This document shows positions 1 through 12,911 of a stretch of DNA of 64,000 nucleotides, one piece after another (position 1 is the first letter of the stretch; every line of letters starts with the position of its first letter). A model generated the notes under the pieces. It saw only the letters and a program-made list of their open reading frames with translations. It was not told the origin of the DNA and searched no databases. The position numbers were made by a program, and so were the translations under genes. Source of the DNA: Sinotaia quadrata (taxonomy: Eukaryota > Mollusca > Gastropoda > Architaenioglossa > Viviparidae); the NCBI GenBank assembly GCA_028829895.1, contig CM054183.1:20755975-20819974 (forward strand), given 5' to 3'.

Positions 1-369
1 TTGTATTCTTGTTTAGGTGCAGCAAGCTGGGATGTCTCCAAGGTGACCAGAGATTTCGAAAGCGCTATGGCTAAGCCATAAATTTGTGTCGGAGTTTTGG
101 CACCAACAATAACCGTATAAGCATTAAAGGCACTTGTCCGCGAAGCCAGTGTATAATAATTGCATTTATTTTCTTAAAGAAAATACTTTCCCGATTTTTT
201 TCTCCACTGGTAAGGTGTTTTATAACCTGTCAAATATGAAATGAAGTACTCAGCAGGTTATTCAAATAGTGTCTGAGTATAAGTGCATGAAGGGTTCAGT
301 ACAGTTTTATAATTCATCGAATGGCTTGAAGTTCAGATCTGAAACGCAAATCGTACATAGGGTGTTGAA

Positions 370-371
<2 letters not shown>

Positions 372-423
<52 letters not shown>
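372..423. repeat. (CA)n microsatellite, followed by poly-G
   Basis: About 26 CA units then ATTGA and nine G. Confidence 0.97.
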
Positions 424-427
<4 letters not shown>

Positions 428-451
428 GGGGGGGGGTGCGCTTGGTGCATT

Positions 452-622
452 ACATACTGAAATTTGTTTAGAAATTGAAAGTTGTATTTGCCTTGGTGTT
501 TGTTTATTACGTGCTGAAGTTTGTTTAGAAATTGAAAGTTGTATTTGCCTTGGTGTTTGTTTATTACGTGCTGAAGTTTGTTTAGAAATTGAAAGTTGTA
601 TTTGCCTTGGTGTTTGTTTATT
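452..622. repeat. 57-bp minisatellite, 3 copies
   Basis: Copies at 452-508, 509-565 and 566-622. Unit begins ACGTGCTGAAGTTTGTTTAG. The first copy differs at a few sites near its start. Confidence 0.93.
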
Positions 623-2639
623 CTTTGCTTTGATTGCTTCACTTGTTCTGACTAATGAGAGCGGGGGGGGGGTGATTTGTTTGGAAAATATCCACGTAAT
701 GTTGTGTTTCATCAAACACTGTCAGTTTAGAAGTGGCTCAGAGTTGAGATTTTTTTTTTTTTTACAGAAATTAATATGATGAAAAAAGTTAGTATCTCGC
801 GTTTCTAAATGGTTAGTTTCAGAATTTCGTTTTTTTTTAAAAATAAAGAATGTATGTATAAAACTTTCAGAAGTTCTCGGGGGGAAAAAACCAACTGAGG
901 TTTTTGTTGTTTTAAGAGTGGAGTGGTGTGGGGATTGTTGGTTTTAAAGAACCAGTTCAATTTAGATAAACATTATGATATATTCTGAAGTTTTTTTCGT
1001 GTTATTGTACGATTGAAAATTAGTTTAAAATTAAATCTATGAAAGCCAATTCTTCATTTATTTACACCTATACCATACTCATACATATAATACCATATAA
1101 GTATATAATTTTATGCCATATCATATTACTAATAAAGTGCAGCCGGACTCGGAAATCTTTTGACCGACACCACAGCCCTGTTCAAAAGGGTGATTGCATC
1201 AGCAGCAAGTATCTGTCCCAATCAGACATCACCTTGCCGACAAAGGTATTACTTCCGGGTCTTTTATTCATCACCCACTAAATAATTAAAACCTTCAACA
1301 TAATAAGTGATTTTTGAAAAACAGTCAAACATATTATCGTGCTTGTTTTGTTTTTGTTTTTTTTAAAATAAAGTGATACTGAAACAATTGCTTGGAAACA
1401 ATCATTGCCTGACATATCACAGCAAATCGGTGAATCAGATAAATGGCAACACAATTAGTCTTACTTGCAGTTGAAGGTCAAAGTCATCTGGTGAAAGGAA
1501 AATCGTTTGACACGCTACACGAGCCCGCCATCAAATGCAGAAAGATGCTGACTATTATGAAGATGTATATACATTTCAAATATAGCATGCCATTGTGGTG
1601 ATTTTAAATATCAACTAATCTTTTTTTATAAGACAGTGGATATGAAACTGAACGGCTAAGTTAGAATATTTCTTTATCTGAAAGGAGTTATTTGTTTGTA
1701 TGTCTCAGTGTCCTTGGGTAGTAGATGTAACAATGACGTCAGCTGCACGGCAGCCAGTAGCTTCAGGCGTGTGCCAACATAGGGCGACAGAGTTCCAGAG
1801 TACTAGCGTGCTTCAGTGAGCAAGGAGTGAGTGAAATCTTTGCCTCAGTCATTATTGAGTAGTAATAAAATAATCTATCTCACACAACTGGGTTGTGCTA
1901 TTGGCAGTCTTGGGGTGTTTCCTTCATCTGCTGATGTGAAGACAGTTTTCGTCTATTTTAGTGCAGCATGCTTTTTTCCCCTAAAGGAGGTACTGCTGGA
2001 TTTTATAAAAGGCCTCATGATTCTTTGCGAACACTTCGGTTTCAAAATATAGACTGGAGAATTGCTGAGAGTATATTCTTACAGGGAGCATTTTATGTGC
2101 ACACAGGTGAAAGAAGTTACTGATATTGTGAAACTTTTGGGAGAAATAAATGGCGTCGAAACGTCTCAAGGTCAGCGATGAGTTAGATTTACAGCAGGTT
2201 TTATAAAGTTAAAATTATTATCATTTAATCCAATTCTGTTCCTTGGAAACTGTTAATAAATGTACACCCAATTTTTTCCTTCACCTTTGCGTGTGCTTTT
2301 CGTTCATGTTTCTTCGCGTTACGTAGGTTTCCCCAGTGTTTCTGTTCCCTTACAGGCTGTATTGCCGGGTTTTCATACCTTTGCTATTATTTACACTGTG
2401 AACACATCTCATTTCCCTTCCCACCCACCCACCCCATATGTTCTTATATCTTGAGCGTGATTTTGTTCGGATTTCCTGTCGATGTCGTCTTGCGAGCAAA
2501 AAACGATGAATGGCTTGTGGACTTATCCCCCTTTTCTGAACGATATTCATTTGAAATTATATCGACATTCGGTGTCTGCCATACCTGCTTATGACCGTTG
2601 TTCACTTTCTTAGAAACAAGATGTATATGCCTGCTAAAC

Positions 2640-2820
2640 AGACTTAGAAAGATGTACAGATTCAGACAACAGAATGTACAAATAGACTCAAGACAACAAT
2701 ATTTACATATAGACTCAGACAGCAAGCTGTACAAATAGGCTCAGACAACAGAATGTTCAGGCTCAGACAACATGATGTACAGACTCAGGCAACAAGGTGT
2801 ACAAATATTCAGACAACAAG
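2640..2820. repeat. Diverged short repeat feeding into the 50-bp array
   Basis: Six or so imperfect copies of an AGACTCAGACAACA-GATGTACA core with irregular spacing. The 50-bp unit downstream contains two diverged versions of this core, so the array probably grew from it. Confidence 0.75.
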
Positions 2821-3220
2821 ATGCACAAACAACAGGATGTACGAGCATGGAAACAGACTCGGACAACAAGATGCACAAACAACAGGATGTACGAGCATGG
2901 AAACCGACTCGGACAACAAGATGCACAAACAACAGGATGTACGAGCACGGAAACAGACTCGGACAACAAGATGCACAAACAACAGGATGTACGAGCACGG
3001 AAACAGACTCGGACAACAAGATGCACAAACAACAGGATGTACGAGCACGGAAACAGACTCGGACAACAAGATGCACAAACAACAGGATGTACGAGCACGG
3101 AAACAGACTCGGACAACAAGATGCACAAACAACAGGATGTACGAGCACGGAAACAGACTCGGACAACAAGATGCACAAACAACAGGATGTACGAGCATGG
3201 AAACAGACTCGGACAACAAG
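2821..3220. repeat. 50-bp minisatellite, 8 copies, no stop codon in any of six frames
   Basis: Copies start every 50 bp from 2821 to 3171. Unit begins ATGCACAAACAACAGGATGT and continues ACGAGCACGG-AAACAGACTC-GGACAACAAG. Only a few substitutions separate copies. All six frames run open through the array, giving overlapping ORFs of about 145-160 codons on both strands, which is expected of a stop-free 50-bp unit and is not evidence for a gene. Confidence 0.95.
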
Positions 3221-4229
3221 ATGCTCGTGACATAACTCAGCACTGAGTATATCTCGCGTTTAGAAAGTGGAGAATGACAAGGACTGCAATCCGCCTAAAT
3301 GGAAAAGGTACTTGAGAGTAAGGGACACAGGGATTCTGTTTCTGTTGTTTAGTTGAGTGTGTGTGTGTGTGTGGGGGGGTGTTAAGAGAGATTATTGTTT
3401 ATAGATTAGTTATTCTAATGCTTTATTCATTGTCCTAAAGTATTATACTTGATGGATACTCCTCTTAAATACTTTTTTGTCTTGGGTTAGCCTATTAATT
3501 CTGTATTGTATGTGGTATCCACGGATTGGCCTATCTCCTCTAATGCTTGGCTACCTAATCCAGTATATTACACAGAAAAATAACAATAATAATAATACTC
3601 ATTGTGGTGCGTGTTAAAATAAAAAATCGAAAATGAACGCGTTTCTCATTTATTTGACGAAAATGGCATTTTTCGAAAGAACGTAATCAGAGATTATAAT
3701 TATTTGACTGTCTCAAAATATACAAAAATATCGGCACCAAGTATGTGTGCGTTTGTTTCGTGTTGTGTGTCAGTGTGTGCGTGCAAAATGTGCAGAAGCA
3801 ATTATTCTGTTCCAGCTAGGATTTGTATATTTTGTTTATATTGCTTTGTTCTTGTTTTGTTTTTTTTTACTTCTAAATGTGTCAATCGTGTCTGTTCATA
3901 ATTCTCGTTGACAAAGTTTTTGACGCACGGCTGGACCGGATTACGCACTCTCTGAGATTGCCTTTTTAACGAGGCCAGTCTGTAGAAAGCCGCGTTTTTA
4001 GGATGCAGAAAATCTCTCCTTGATGTATGTCTGGCAGGATGATTTGTAGGAAAGTCTGCACCTCCCTCTGCTCTCTCTCATTCTCCCTCTCTCTCTCCCT
4101 CTCGCTTGCTTGCTTGCTCCCTACATCTCAGGCTGTTAGTCTAACGTACCAATTTCTCTCGTTTTTCTTCTCGCCCTTCTTTCCGTGTCTTTTACTCAGC
4201 ATGTCACTCTTTATGACTCAACCGATGTC

Positions 4230-4420
4230 TTCTGTCTTCCTCCATCGTACAGTTTTCTCTCTGTCTTCCTCCATCGCACAGTTTTCTTTCTCTCTCCGTG
4301 TTCCTCCATCGCACAGTTTTCTCTCTCGCTCTCTCCGTCTTCCTCCATCGTACAGTTTTCTCCCTTTCTCTCTCTGTCTTCCTCCATCATACAGTTTTCT
4401 CTCTTCCTCTCTGTCTTCTG
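4230..4420. repeat. Pyrimidine-rich repeat around CTTCCTCCATCGTACAGTTT
   Basis: Five irregularly spaced copies of the core joined by CT-rich spacers, running into a (CT)n/(CA)n tract. Long Ser/Leu-rich ORFs across it are low-complexity artefacts. Confidence 0.85.
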
Positions 4421-4471
4421 TGTACCAGTCTGTTTATTTGGGTTTCTTCTCCTCCCAACCACCCCTATGTA

Positions 4472-4508
4472 TCTCTCTCTTTCTCTCTCTCTCTCTCTCA
4501 CATACACA

Positions 4509-4562
<54 letters not shown>
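4472..4562. repeat. (CT)n(CA)n compound microsatellite
   Basis: CT block to 4499, then CA with two TA interruptions to 4562. Confidence 0.97.
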
Positions 4563-4563
<1 letters not shown>

Positions 4564-5277
4564 GCGCGTCATATTTTAAAATAATTCCCAAGAAGTGTAT
4601 TTTTCAGCGCTGGCCAGCAACATTAAAACTGTTCAGCAGGAAGTCTTTTGAAACTGTGTTGTTTATTGGGATTTTCTTTTTTATTAGAACATTTTCAAAA
4701 GAATGAATGGGAGAGTAAGAAGAAATTTTAAAATAGGAAATATTGAATTTTAAAACATAAAAATAAAATGTACTTATTGATCGCAATCAATAATTCAAAG
4801 TTAATATTCGGCCTCAATAAACACATTATCTTATTAATATACGAGTCTGTGCAGTCCAAAGAACAAGAAATATGAAATGCTAATAATTAAACAAAATAAC
4901 TGACTTTTTTTTTTTTTAATTTCTCTCTTCATTTTTTTTTTTTTTTTACTTCTTTCACTTTCTTCTTTCTTTCATGGTCCTAATAGATTTGGAGGGAAAA
5001 AAAGAAAGAAATCATATAGTTTCGTATATTATCAGGTTCATTTCATTTCTTTACATGTTCGAGCGGGTTTGTTTGATGGGAGAAGGTGGTTACTTTGATG
5101 TCTTTGTTGTTACTAGGCGTTGCCTTGACAACAGTCTGTTGACTTTAAATGCCTGACTTAGTCCGCAGTTTTGTTTGCTTCTTTTTTCTTTGTTGTTGTT
5201 GTGATGGTGGTTATGGTAATGGTGGTGTTTCTTTGTTGATGTTTTGTTATGTGAGGAGTTGGTGATTCTTAGTGCGG

Positions 5278-5279
5278 GC

Positions 5280-5348
<69 letters not shown>

Positions 5349-5442
5349 TGTGTGTGTGTATGTGTGTGTGCGTGTGTGTGTGTATGTATGTGTGTTTGCG
5401 TGTGTGTGTGTATATATGTGTGTTTGTGTGTGTGTGTGTGTG
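5278..5442. repeat. Interrupted (GT)n microsatellite, 165 bp
   Basis: GT run with TT, TA and GC interruptions. Cys/Val-only ORFs across it are artefacts. Confidence 0.97.
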
Positions 5443-5763
5443 TTATTGATTGCTTTTTGTGGGTTGTGGAATTTGAGGGTTGATGGCTTGCGTGCCGTTC
5501 AATAATATCTTACAGTTATCTAAAAGGTCGATGCATTGTAGTCTCCTCTGTATAGAGAAAGTGCTTTACAATGGTCCAGAATGTTGGTGTGTGCAATATA
5601 TTGCATACCGGCTGAACGGATATTCTTCTTTATCGTTCGGCAGACATGCAAGTTAAATTATCTTAGAATAGTTAGAGATGCGTACGTTCTTTGCTGGAGT
5701 AGTATTGTTGCGTACAGTGCCATTCGTTGTAATCTGCTGCAGCAGCATTCTAATTCACATTGA

Positions 5764-6150
5764 CGTCTTCTGGTGTTCGGCCAACATTGTAACGTACATT
5801 ACCGTCTTCTGATGTGTTTGACCAACATTGTAACGTACATTACCGTCTTCTGATGTGTTTGACCAACATTGTAACGTACACTGTCGTCTTCTGATGTGTT
5901 TGACCAACATTGTAACGTACATTACCGTCTTCTGATGTGTTTGACCATCATTCTAACGTACATTGCCGTCTTCTGGAGTGTTTGAATGGTAACGTACATT
6001 GCCGTCTTCTGGTGTGTTTGACCAACATTGTAACGTACATTGTCGTCTTCTGGTGTCATTGACCAATATTGTAACATACATTGTCTGGTTGTAGTCTGCT
6101 TGACCTATGCTGTAATATACATTGCCTTCTTGTAATCTGCTTGACAACTC
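5764..6150. repeat. 41-bp minisatellite, about 9 copies
   Basis: Copies start at 5764, 5803, 5844, 5885, 5926, 5967, 6003 and 6044, then degenerate. Unit begins CGTCTTCTGATGTGTTTGAC and ends CAACATTGTAACGTACATTAC. One copy has a five-base deletion. Confidence 0.93.
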
Positions 6151-6152
6151 GA

Positions 6153-6252
6153 GTGTGTGTGTGTGTGGTTGTATGTGTGTGTGTGTGTGGTTGTTGTGTG
6201 TTTGTGTGTGTGTGATTGTATGTGTGTTTGTGTTGTGTGAGAGAGAGAGGTG
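6153..6252. repeat. Interrupted (GT)n then (GA)n tract
   Basis: GT blocks separated by short unique words, ending GAGAGAGAGAGG. It is the reverse complement of the (CT)(CA) arrangement seen elsewhere. Confidence 0.93.
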
Positions 6253-7890
6253 GATAGAGAACGTTTGCTCATGCTTGTGTGTTACGAGTAAATTGACAAA
6301 GGCAATATTTAAAATAAAAATTCCGATCAAACATATTACATGACGAAAATATGTTATCTATTAATAAGCCACTTAAATACACACATGCACACGACTACTA
6401 GCATAAAAACTAGATAAATAATACCAAGATTTCAGGGGCGCGAATGGTTGACAGCAGCAGCACTAGAATGTTGCGCATAGTATTCCAGCATAGCGGTACC
6501 CAAACAGCCAATAAAAATTGTTGTCTTAAACTTTTATTGGCAACGCAAGCGGAGTTCCACTGGACTGACGTGAAATATCAGCACTTTTGTTCCCCCACCT
6601 TTTATAGACAACAAACAAACGATAGCAATTTCTGGTCTTGCTGGTTCAAAAGTCAGGTTCTCGGTGTGGGTGTGCGTGATACCGAAATAACCAACACCCT
6701 GACCTGTGCTTATGTTATTACCCCATCAATCTCTTGAAACTCTATAGCGCCAAATTTAACACGAACAATCCAGTAATCTCTTGTAAGTGTAATTTAAGTA
6801 TATTACTTATTTTAAAACTTGTTGAGCTAGCAGGTAGCCGCACGAACTCCCTTTGTGATTGTGAAGCGTCCACCACATATGTATAGTCCTGATTGGCTTG
6901 GCTGTCAGTCATCACTTGTTTGGTCCAGCCAAAGACCTTTGAGGGTCGCCATCTTGACAGTGATCAAGAAGCGGAAGACGCTTGACGTCACTCAATAAAA
7001 GTTGTTTCTTTTCGGGGGAGGGGGGGCAAACAGAGTTGTATGGACCGGTGGATTATTTGTGTTGAAAATAAATGAGTGTGCGTGCGTGTGTGTTCTATAC
7101 AGAAGAATTGTGATGTTCTACATAACATAATTTTATTTTTAGATACATCACTAAATTAAATGTGGATACTTTCATACTCATAGTCTGCGTATGCTTGTTT
7201 GTGTGGAGGAGGGAGGGGCATGAGATTTGTAATTTTTTTTTTGTAGGTAACAGCATTTGTGACAAAAGAACAATAGAGTGATATACGATAAAATCACTGT
7301 CCTTTTGTTTGCCAACCAAGAAAATGCACCCGGTCTTCTTATGTGGGTGCCTTTTTCATACAGCTCTTAGCAAAGCAAAAGCAATAGCGCGTGTACTTGC
7401 TACGTGACCCGTGACATCAACCGATCGTGGGCTTTATTTTCCTACAACCCTTACCAGAGAAAAGCAGTAATAATGTTTATTGTTAATTGTTACTTGGACT
7501 CTGGCTTTACTATTCTGTTTGTCCCTTCGTTTAGGCATGTCTGTTGCATGAGATAGAGATGAAATTGCATATACTGTTGATGATCTACACTCGCAATCAG
7601 TCAATCAGCCATCCCAGATAAATGTTCCTGTTGACAACCATATTTTTGCTTAACATTACCAAAGTCGAAATATTCTGAATGAATAACTTTTGCACTATAA
7701 TATATTTTGCTTTATAATGCAAAGTGCACTTTATAAATGTTACTCGAACTACAACCAAGTCGTAGAACTGCTAGTGGAAGTATGAACAGCAGGACTGTGC
7801 CAGTCAAATCACAATATAGATTTGAAGCTTGACCAATCACTGATGCTTTTAGATTAAAGGGCAAATTTTATGATTCCTCGTATTCTGTTC

Positions 7891-8044
7891 TTTGACGTTT
7901 AGCTGGGAGATTGGCAAGATGTTAACTCTCCACCACCCTGGGCTGTCTGTAACCTTAGGCTAATCCCAAAAACACTTTCTGGCTGGCCACACGTGTTAGA
8001 AATATGAATGACAGATAATGTAAAGGAGAAGAATGATAGTTCTA
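7891..8044 (+). repeat. Dispersed repeat family A, copy 1
   Basis: Shares with the reverse complement of 36520-36679 the words GTAACCTTAGGCTAATCCC and TTCTGGCTGGCCACACGT, plus a looser AGATGTTAA-TCTCCAC start and GAATGATAGT end. It ends directly before the hAT-like terminus at 8048. Confidence 0.75.
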
Positions 8045-8047
8045 GAA

Positions 8048-8115
8048 CAGAGGCGGGCAAACTTTTAAGAGCGCGGGCCGGATAAAACTTTTGGAACAGT
8101 TCGCGGACCTAATAG
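8048..8115 (+). mobile_element. hAT-like DNA transposon terminus, remnant
   Basis: CAGAGGCGGGCAAACTTTTA followed by GCGCGGGCCGGAT matches the widespread hAT end CAG-GGTGGGCAAAC with a GGCCGG word. I found no matching GTTTGCCC-type end within the next kilobase, so it looks truncated or the other end has decayed. No transposase is visible. Confidence 0.45.
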
Positions 8116-8842
8116 TCAACCAAAGGTGACAAAGTCCGGAAAGTTCAGAATACAAAATGAGAACAAAAGTAATTTTAAAAGGTGTATTTTATGTAAAAAT
8201 AAAATTGAGCATAATATTAGTTAGATAAGCATAACCATAACCTACGGCAGTAATATATATAGAGGATAATAAGGTTATTAGTATATTCATACTTTGTTAA
8301 CACCAGAGCCAAAATACTTGTTGCACTCCCGACAGTCAACCACATTCGACTAACAATTTACAAGTGCGTTTCTGGTACACCCGTTCACGGGGCTGAGTTG
8401 TGCTTTGGTTAGTATAGTGAGTTGAGGTATGTTTTAGCATGTGGATAAGGGTCAGCCTTTCTAGAATGTAGGTTTACATGTAGTCTATTTTTAGAGAAGG
8501 GGTAGGTGTGGGCTACATAGCAATTATTTGACATGTTCACCAATGGGGGTACAATGATTCATAATATCTCCGTACTGTTTTCTGTCTCAGTTTTTGTCCT
8601 TACTTGTTCGGGGGTGGGGAGTGGACATGTCAAAGATAAAATGTTTCACAGTGCGTAAATCTCCTCTTTATTTCCTGCTGCAGACAACTGACAGACTTTT
8701 GTACGAAAATAATTCGGCCAGGCCAACCATCTCTTTGGTGTAACCTTTAATTAACCTTCTTGTTCAAGGAAACAGTGCCTTAAACTTAAGTGACTTCACA
8801 TCATTTATGTTTTAAAATAATTGAAGAAGAAGGGGAGAAATT

Positions 8843-8863
8843 GGGCGGGGGGGGGGGGGGGGG
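8843..8863. repeat. Poly-G run (GGGC plus about 17 G)
   Basis: One of the longest G homopolymers in the window; G-quadruplex potential on the + strand. Confidence 0.95.
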
Positions 8864-11502
8864 CTGAGAAAATGCAAGAGAATACGCAAATTGCTGAAGA
8901 TCTTGTGATTTTGTTGTGTTTGCTTTTATTGAAACATTTTTCGTTCGGTCTTTTGCCTATGGACTTGTGAAAGTGCTGTCTTTCAACATAAGGAAGGCGA
9001 TGTGTGTGTGTGTGTGTGAAAACATTATTTAGAAGACCCAACATCTAGATTTTTAGCAAATATAAGAGAGTCGCAATTTGGTCAGTTTTCTGTTATTCTT
9101 CTTTCAGACAATCGACAACGAGTTGTTCTTAGAATTTATAGTGTCCACAAAAGATCATTAAATTTAAAACTTATATTTAGTCTGTGTGATGTTGCTCAGA
9201 CGTCACACAAAACAATACAAGGCAGCACAGTCTTTTCTGAAGTTAACGTTGCTGAATACTACTAGTGTCTACACTCTACAATCTCCCCACTTGTCTTCAC
9301 TTAACTAGGCCTCGGACCCGTGCGCCATTCATGTAGTGTAGTCTGTATGTACCGTAGATTCGTGTTCTGAAGCGGTGAGGTGGTCACACTGGCTCGCACG
9401 TTCCTGATCTTCCTTGTTCATTGAAGAGTTAAGACATCTGTCGTATCGACCTCGACAGCTGGGTTGCTGCCCTTGCATCCAGAACTTATTATACACGCAT
9501 TGTCTAGATTCTAGAAGCACTCATTCATGAAATAATAATAGTAATAATAATGACGACGATGATAGATGTTCTTTTTCTAATTAATACATCCCAAATATCT
9601 AAACATTATGTAGAGATATTAATTATACAGTTCAAGAAGAGTGAAGAAATCATTTGAACTTAATCTTAGCGAGTTCTGACAAAAGTCTTCTCTTTAATTT
9701 CAATTGGTCTAAAAGAAATAGAGCAAAACTTTATCCAATTTCATAAGACAGATTAAAATCATGAAACTAATTAGAATAATTTCCACCTATGATGCAAAGA
9801 ATTCGGTTACCAGTTTAACATTTTCTCAATCTCCGTGACTTAATTTTTTAGTTGCACATTAAATTTTTCACCCTTGACACTGATCATAATTACGTTGTCC
9901 CGTAGATTTTTTTAGTTTCACTCGGAACAGAAACATTTATTATCGTCTGAGCGCAAATCAGATAAACGAAAGATGGATGTATTTTAATTTAGTTACATCT
10001 TGTCACGTGATTAAATTATGTAAGTACGCATGCGCTTCTCTCATGTGCACATTCATTTTGATTACAAGAATAAAGAGTACACAACCATTATACAATTTTA
10101 ACGCGTTCATATTTATTTTGATTACAAGAATAAAGGATATTCATACACAATACATTTTTAATGCAATAAAATGTGGGTTTCTTTACACGTCTTTCAAAAA
10201 GAAATAAAATATGAATGGTTAAGGGGAGAAAATGTCAACCATCATAATTATCAGTACACTCTTATGAGTACGACGCAATGGAGAGAAAATGTCAGCCATC
10301 ATTATCAGTACACTCAATGAGTACGACGCAAGGGAGATAAATTCAATGAAAATAATCTAGGAACAAGTCATGTCGGCTGCACGCCGTAACATCTGGTTTG
10401 CTGGTCAGCACTTAAAAATATATCGATCATGCTAATGCCAGTCTACCTTTAAAAGGAGTCTCGCCCTAACTGGGTTTGAGGTATAATTTAGAGGTCATCT
10501 TGAGGACGTGGGTGGGTGGGTATTGTAATCCTTGAACACATGTTGGGCAAGTCAGAAACTCAGCAAAGTTCTTGTCTTCCTCATTGTTTCTTTTACGATA
10601 AAAATATACTTTTATCGACATATGTCATCTGTAATATTGGCAACGAAGTCATTCATAGATGGAAAGCACGCACCAACCCCCCCCCCCATCCCCCCATTTT
10701 TGTTTAGTCAGAGTCCAGATTGTTCACCATAGCATTTTGAAAAGGAAAAAGAAAAGATGAAAAATACTTATTATTTAGCAGAACATCGCTGGAGGCGCCT
10801 GCATCCTGATTTTACGCTTGTAGAACAATTTTTCTTTTTTTAAAGTCGTCTGTCTGTTTCTAACTTTCGGAACTGTTGTCATGAAGCGCCCAGAGAAATT
10901 TTATTATTGCCAGAATTCTGTCTGAACTTGTGTCAATAGACAATGTCGTTGGATATGTTAGATGTTGTGCTGTCTCTCACAAACACACACACACACAAAC
11001 AAGCACACACACACACTCACTCATATAACCCAAACACAACGCGTGCTTACACATATTTCATATACACACACTCATATATACACTTATGTACGCAACAAGT
11101 TTAAATTCAGGAAACAAGAACAATGGTTGCTGATACTCTTTAAAAGTAGATGAAGAAAGAAAAAGGAAAAGAAAGAAATAAAAGGAACGCATCGGAAGGA
11201 CATGTTAATTCCACATTTCCTTGCAGGCTGGTGATAACGTGTAGGTGAAATCGGTACTAATCTCCTAAAGAACTTGCTGTACTCGCTTTTGGAAGTAGGT
11301 CGCCTGGTTGGTGAATATTACAAGCATTCGTTGCTTGTCAAACAAAAAGAAACACCCAAGCAGAAACTGTTGTCATCGAGGTCGAAAAACGAGGCCGCCA
11401 TGAAAATCAATACAGTGCTGTGTGCTTTTGATGATAGTATGTAAGGATGGGGATGTTTTATCCAGAAAGAATGCACGTAACTTGTCATCTTTGAATAGTG
11501 TA

Positions 11503-11503
<1 letters not shown>

Positions 11504-11564
<61 letters not shown>
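11504..11564. repeat. (GT)n microsatellite
   Basis: About 30 uninterrupted GT units. Confidence 0.97.
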
Positions 11565-11565
<1 letters not shown>

Positions 11566-11589
11566 TTTCATAAATACTGCGACTTGTTC

Positions 11590-12015
11590 CGAATACTTTT
11601 AGTTTGGATTGCAAAACATGTGTCACATCAAGATATTTTTAGTTTGGATTGGAATACTTACATCACATAGAGATTTTTTTTTTAATTAGGACAAGAAGAC
11701 GTACGTCATATGGACAGATTGTTTTAGTTTGGACTGGAATACTACGTCACATCGACAGATTTTTTAGTTTGGACGGAAGACGTTGGTCACAAGAAGAGAT
11801 TTTTTTAGTTTGAACTGGAACACTTATGTCACAAGTAGAGATTTTTTTAGTTTGGACTGGAACACTTATGTCACAAGGAGAGATTTTTTTAGTTTGGACT
11901 GGAACACTTATGTCACAAGGAGAGATTTTTTTAGTTTGGACTGGAACACTTATGTCACAAGGAGAGATTTTTTTTAGTTTCGACGGAAGACATACGTCGC
12001 ATCGACAGATTTTTT
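11590..12015. repeat. 42-bp minisatellite, about 9-10 copies
   Basis: Unit is TCACAAGGAGAGATTTTTTT followed by AGTTTGGACTGGAACACTTATG. The four central copies are nearly identical; flanking copies are diverged, which is typical of growth from the centre. In one + frame it reads as a 14-residue repeat (DFFSLDWNTYVTRR), which I do not take as a gene. Confidence 0.92.
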
Positions 12016-12299
12016 ACAGTTGCAAATAATCTCTAATTTAACTTACTAGAAAAGGAAAGATCAGTTAATGGCTTACACATTTTATATATATATAGTTTAT
12101 AGAAAGAGAAATTAAGACTTTAAAAGTTGCAAAAACAATTCATGCTTTTCAATACATGATATAATCTCCATTTAAATTATTGGTATTCTTAATTTTTTGT
12201 TGTTGTTGTTAGTTGTTCTTTTACAGAAGGTGATGCTGTTATTTTGCTATAATTGGTTTAGTCGTCTTTTGTTGCTGATATTTCTGTGAATTCTTGTGT

Positions 12300-12450
12300 G
12301 ATTTTGTTGTTGAGTATAGCTTCATTACTTGTCTTCTTAAAACTAGCCCTATTTGTAGACGTTTCTTCATTATTTGTCTGCTTAAAACTAGCCTTATTTG
12401 TGGACGTTTCTTCATTATTTTGTCTGCTTAAAACTAGCCGTATTTGTGTA
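12300..12450. repeat. About 45-bp repeat, 3 copies
   Basis: Three units containing TTCATTATTTGTCTGCTTAA then AACTAGCC-TATTTGT, with small indels. Confidence 0.82.
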
Positions 12451-12880
12451 CCTACTTCATATTCTGTTGTCCGGAATATGCCAGGCGTAACATGCCTAAA
12501 GATTTGACGTATAGATGTCTGAACATTATTCGTTTTGGAAACTAAATATTATTTTTAAAAATATATAGGTTTATATTTTAAATAAAAAATGAAAATTATG
12601 TACTAAAAATAAACCAGTATTGTAAAATGACTTAAATTATCAGTGCACTTAGTTTATTCCGGTAACAAAAAGGCTACAAACCGCCCAGAGTTACCAGGGA
12701 GTTAGTGGTACCGGGGCCGTCACGCGACGTTTTTGGTCTTAAAATTTGTGCCTGTGAATAGTTTCCTTTTAAAAAAAAAAAGTCTATTCCCATCATTCCA
12801 ACCTTCCTTCAGTTTAAAGTAGCAAGCAACCTTCCACCCAGCCCTACCCTCTCTCTTCCTCTCTGTCTCACTCACTCACT

Positions 12881-12911
<31 letters not shown>

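Noticed and set aside
1..60. A frame at the left edge reads AASWDVSKVTRDF, faintly like the W-D-P-KVTR stretch that precedes the KTRSG segment of RARS1.
   Set aside because: Only about six residues match, the frame stops after 20 codons, and the conserved GFGVVLGED part does not follow. Treated as chance.
372..622. Evenly repeated 57-bp units considered as a CRISPR-like array.
   Set aside because: Units are contiguous with no unique spacers and the DNA is clearly eukaryotic; it is a minisatellite. The same reasoning excludes the other arrays.
2741..3246. Six overlapping 145-160-codon ORFs on both strands.
   Set aside because: All arise from the 50-bp stop-free minisatellite.
4027..4584. 185-codon Ser/Leu-rich ORF.
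   Set aside because: Entirely made of a CT-rich repeat and (CT)n(CA)n tracts; low complexity, no domain.
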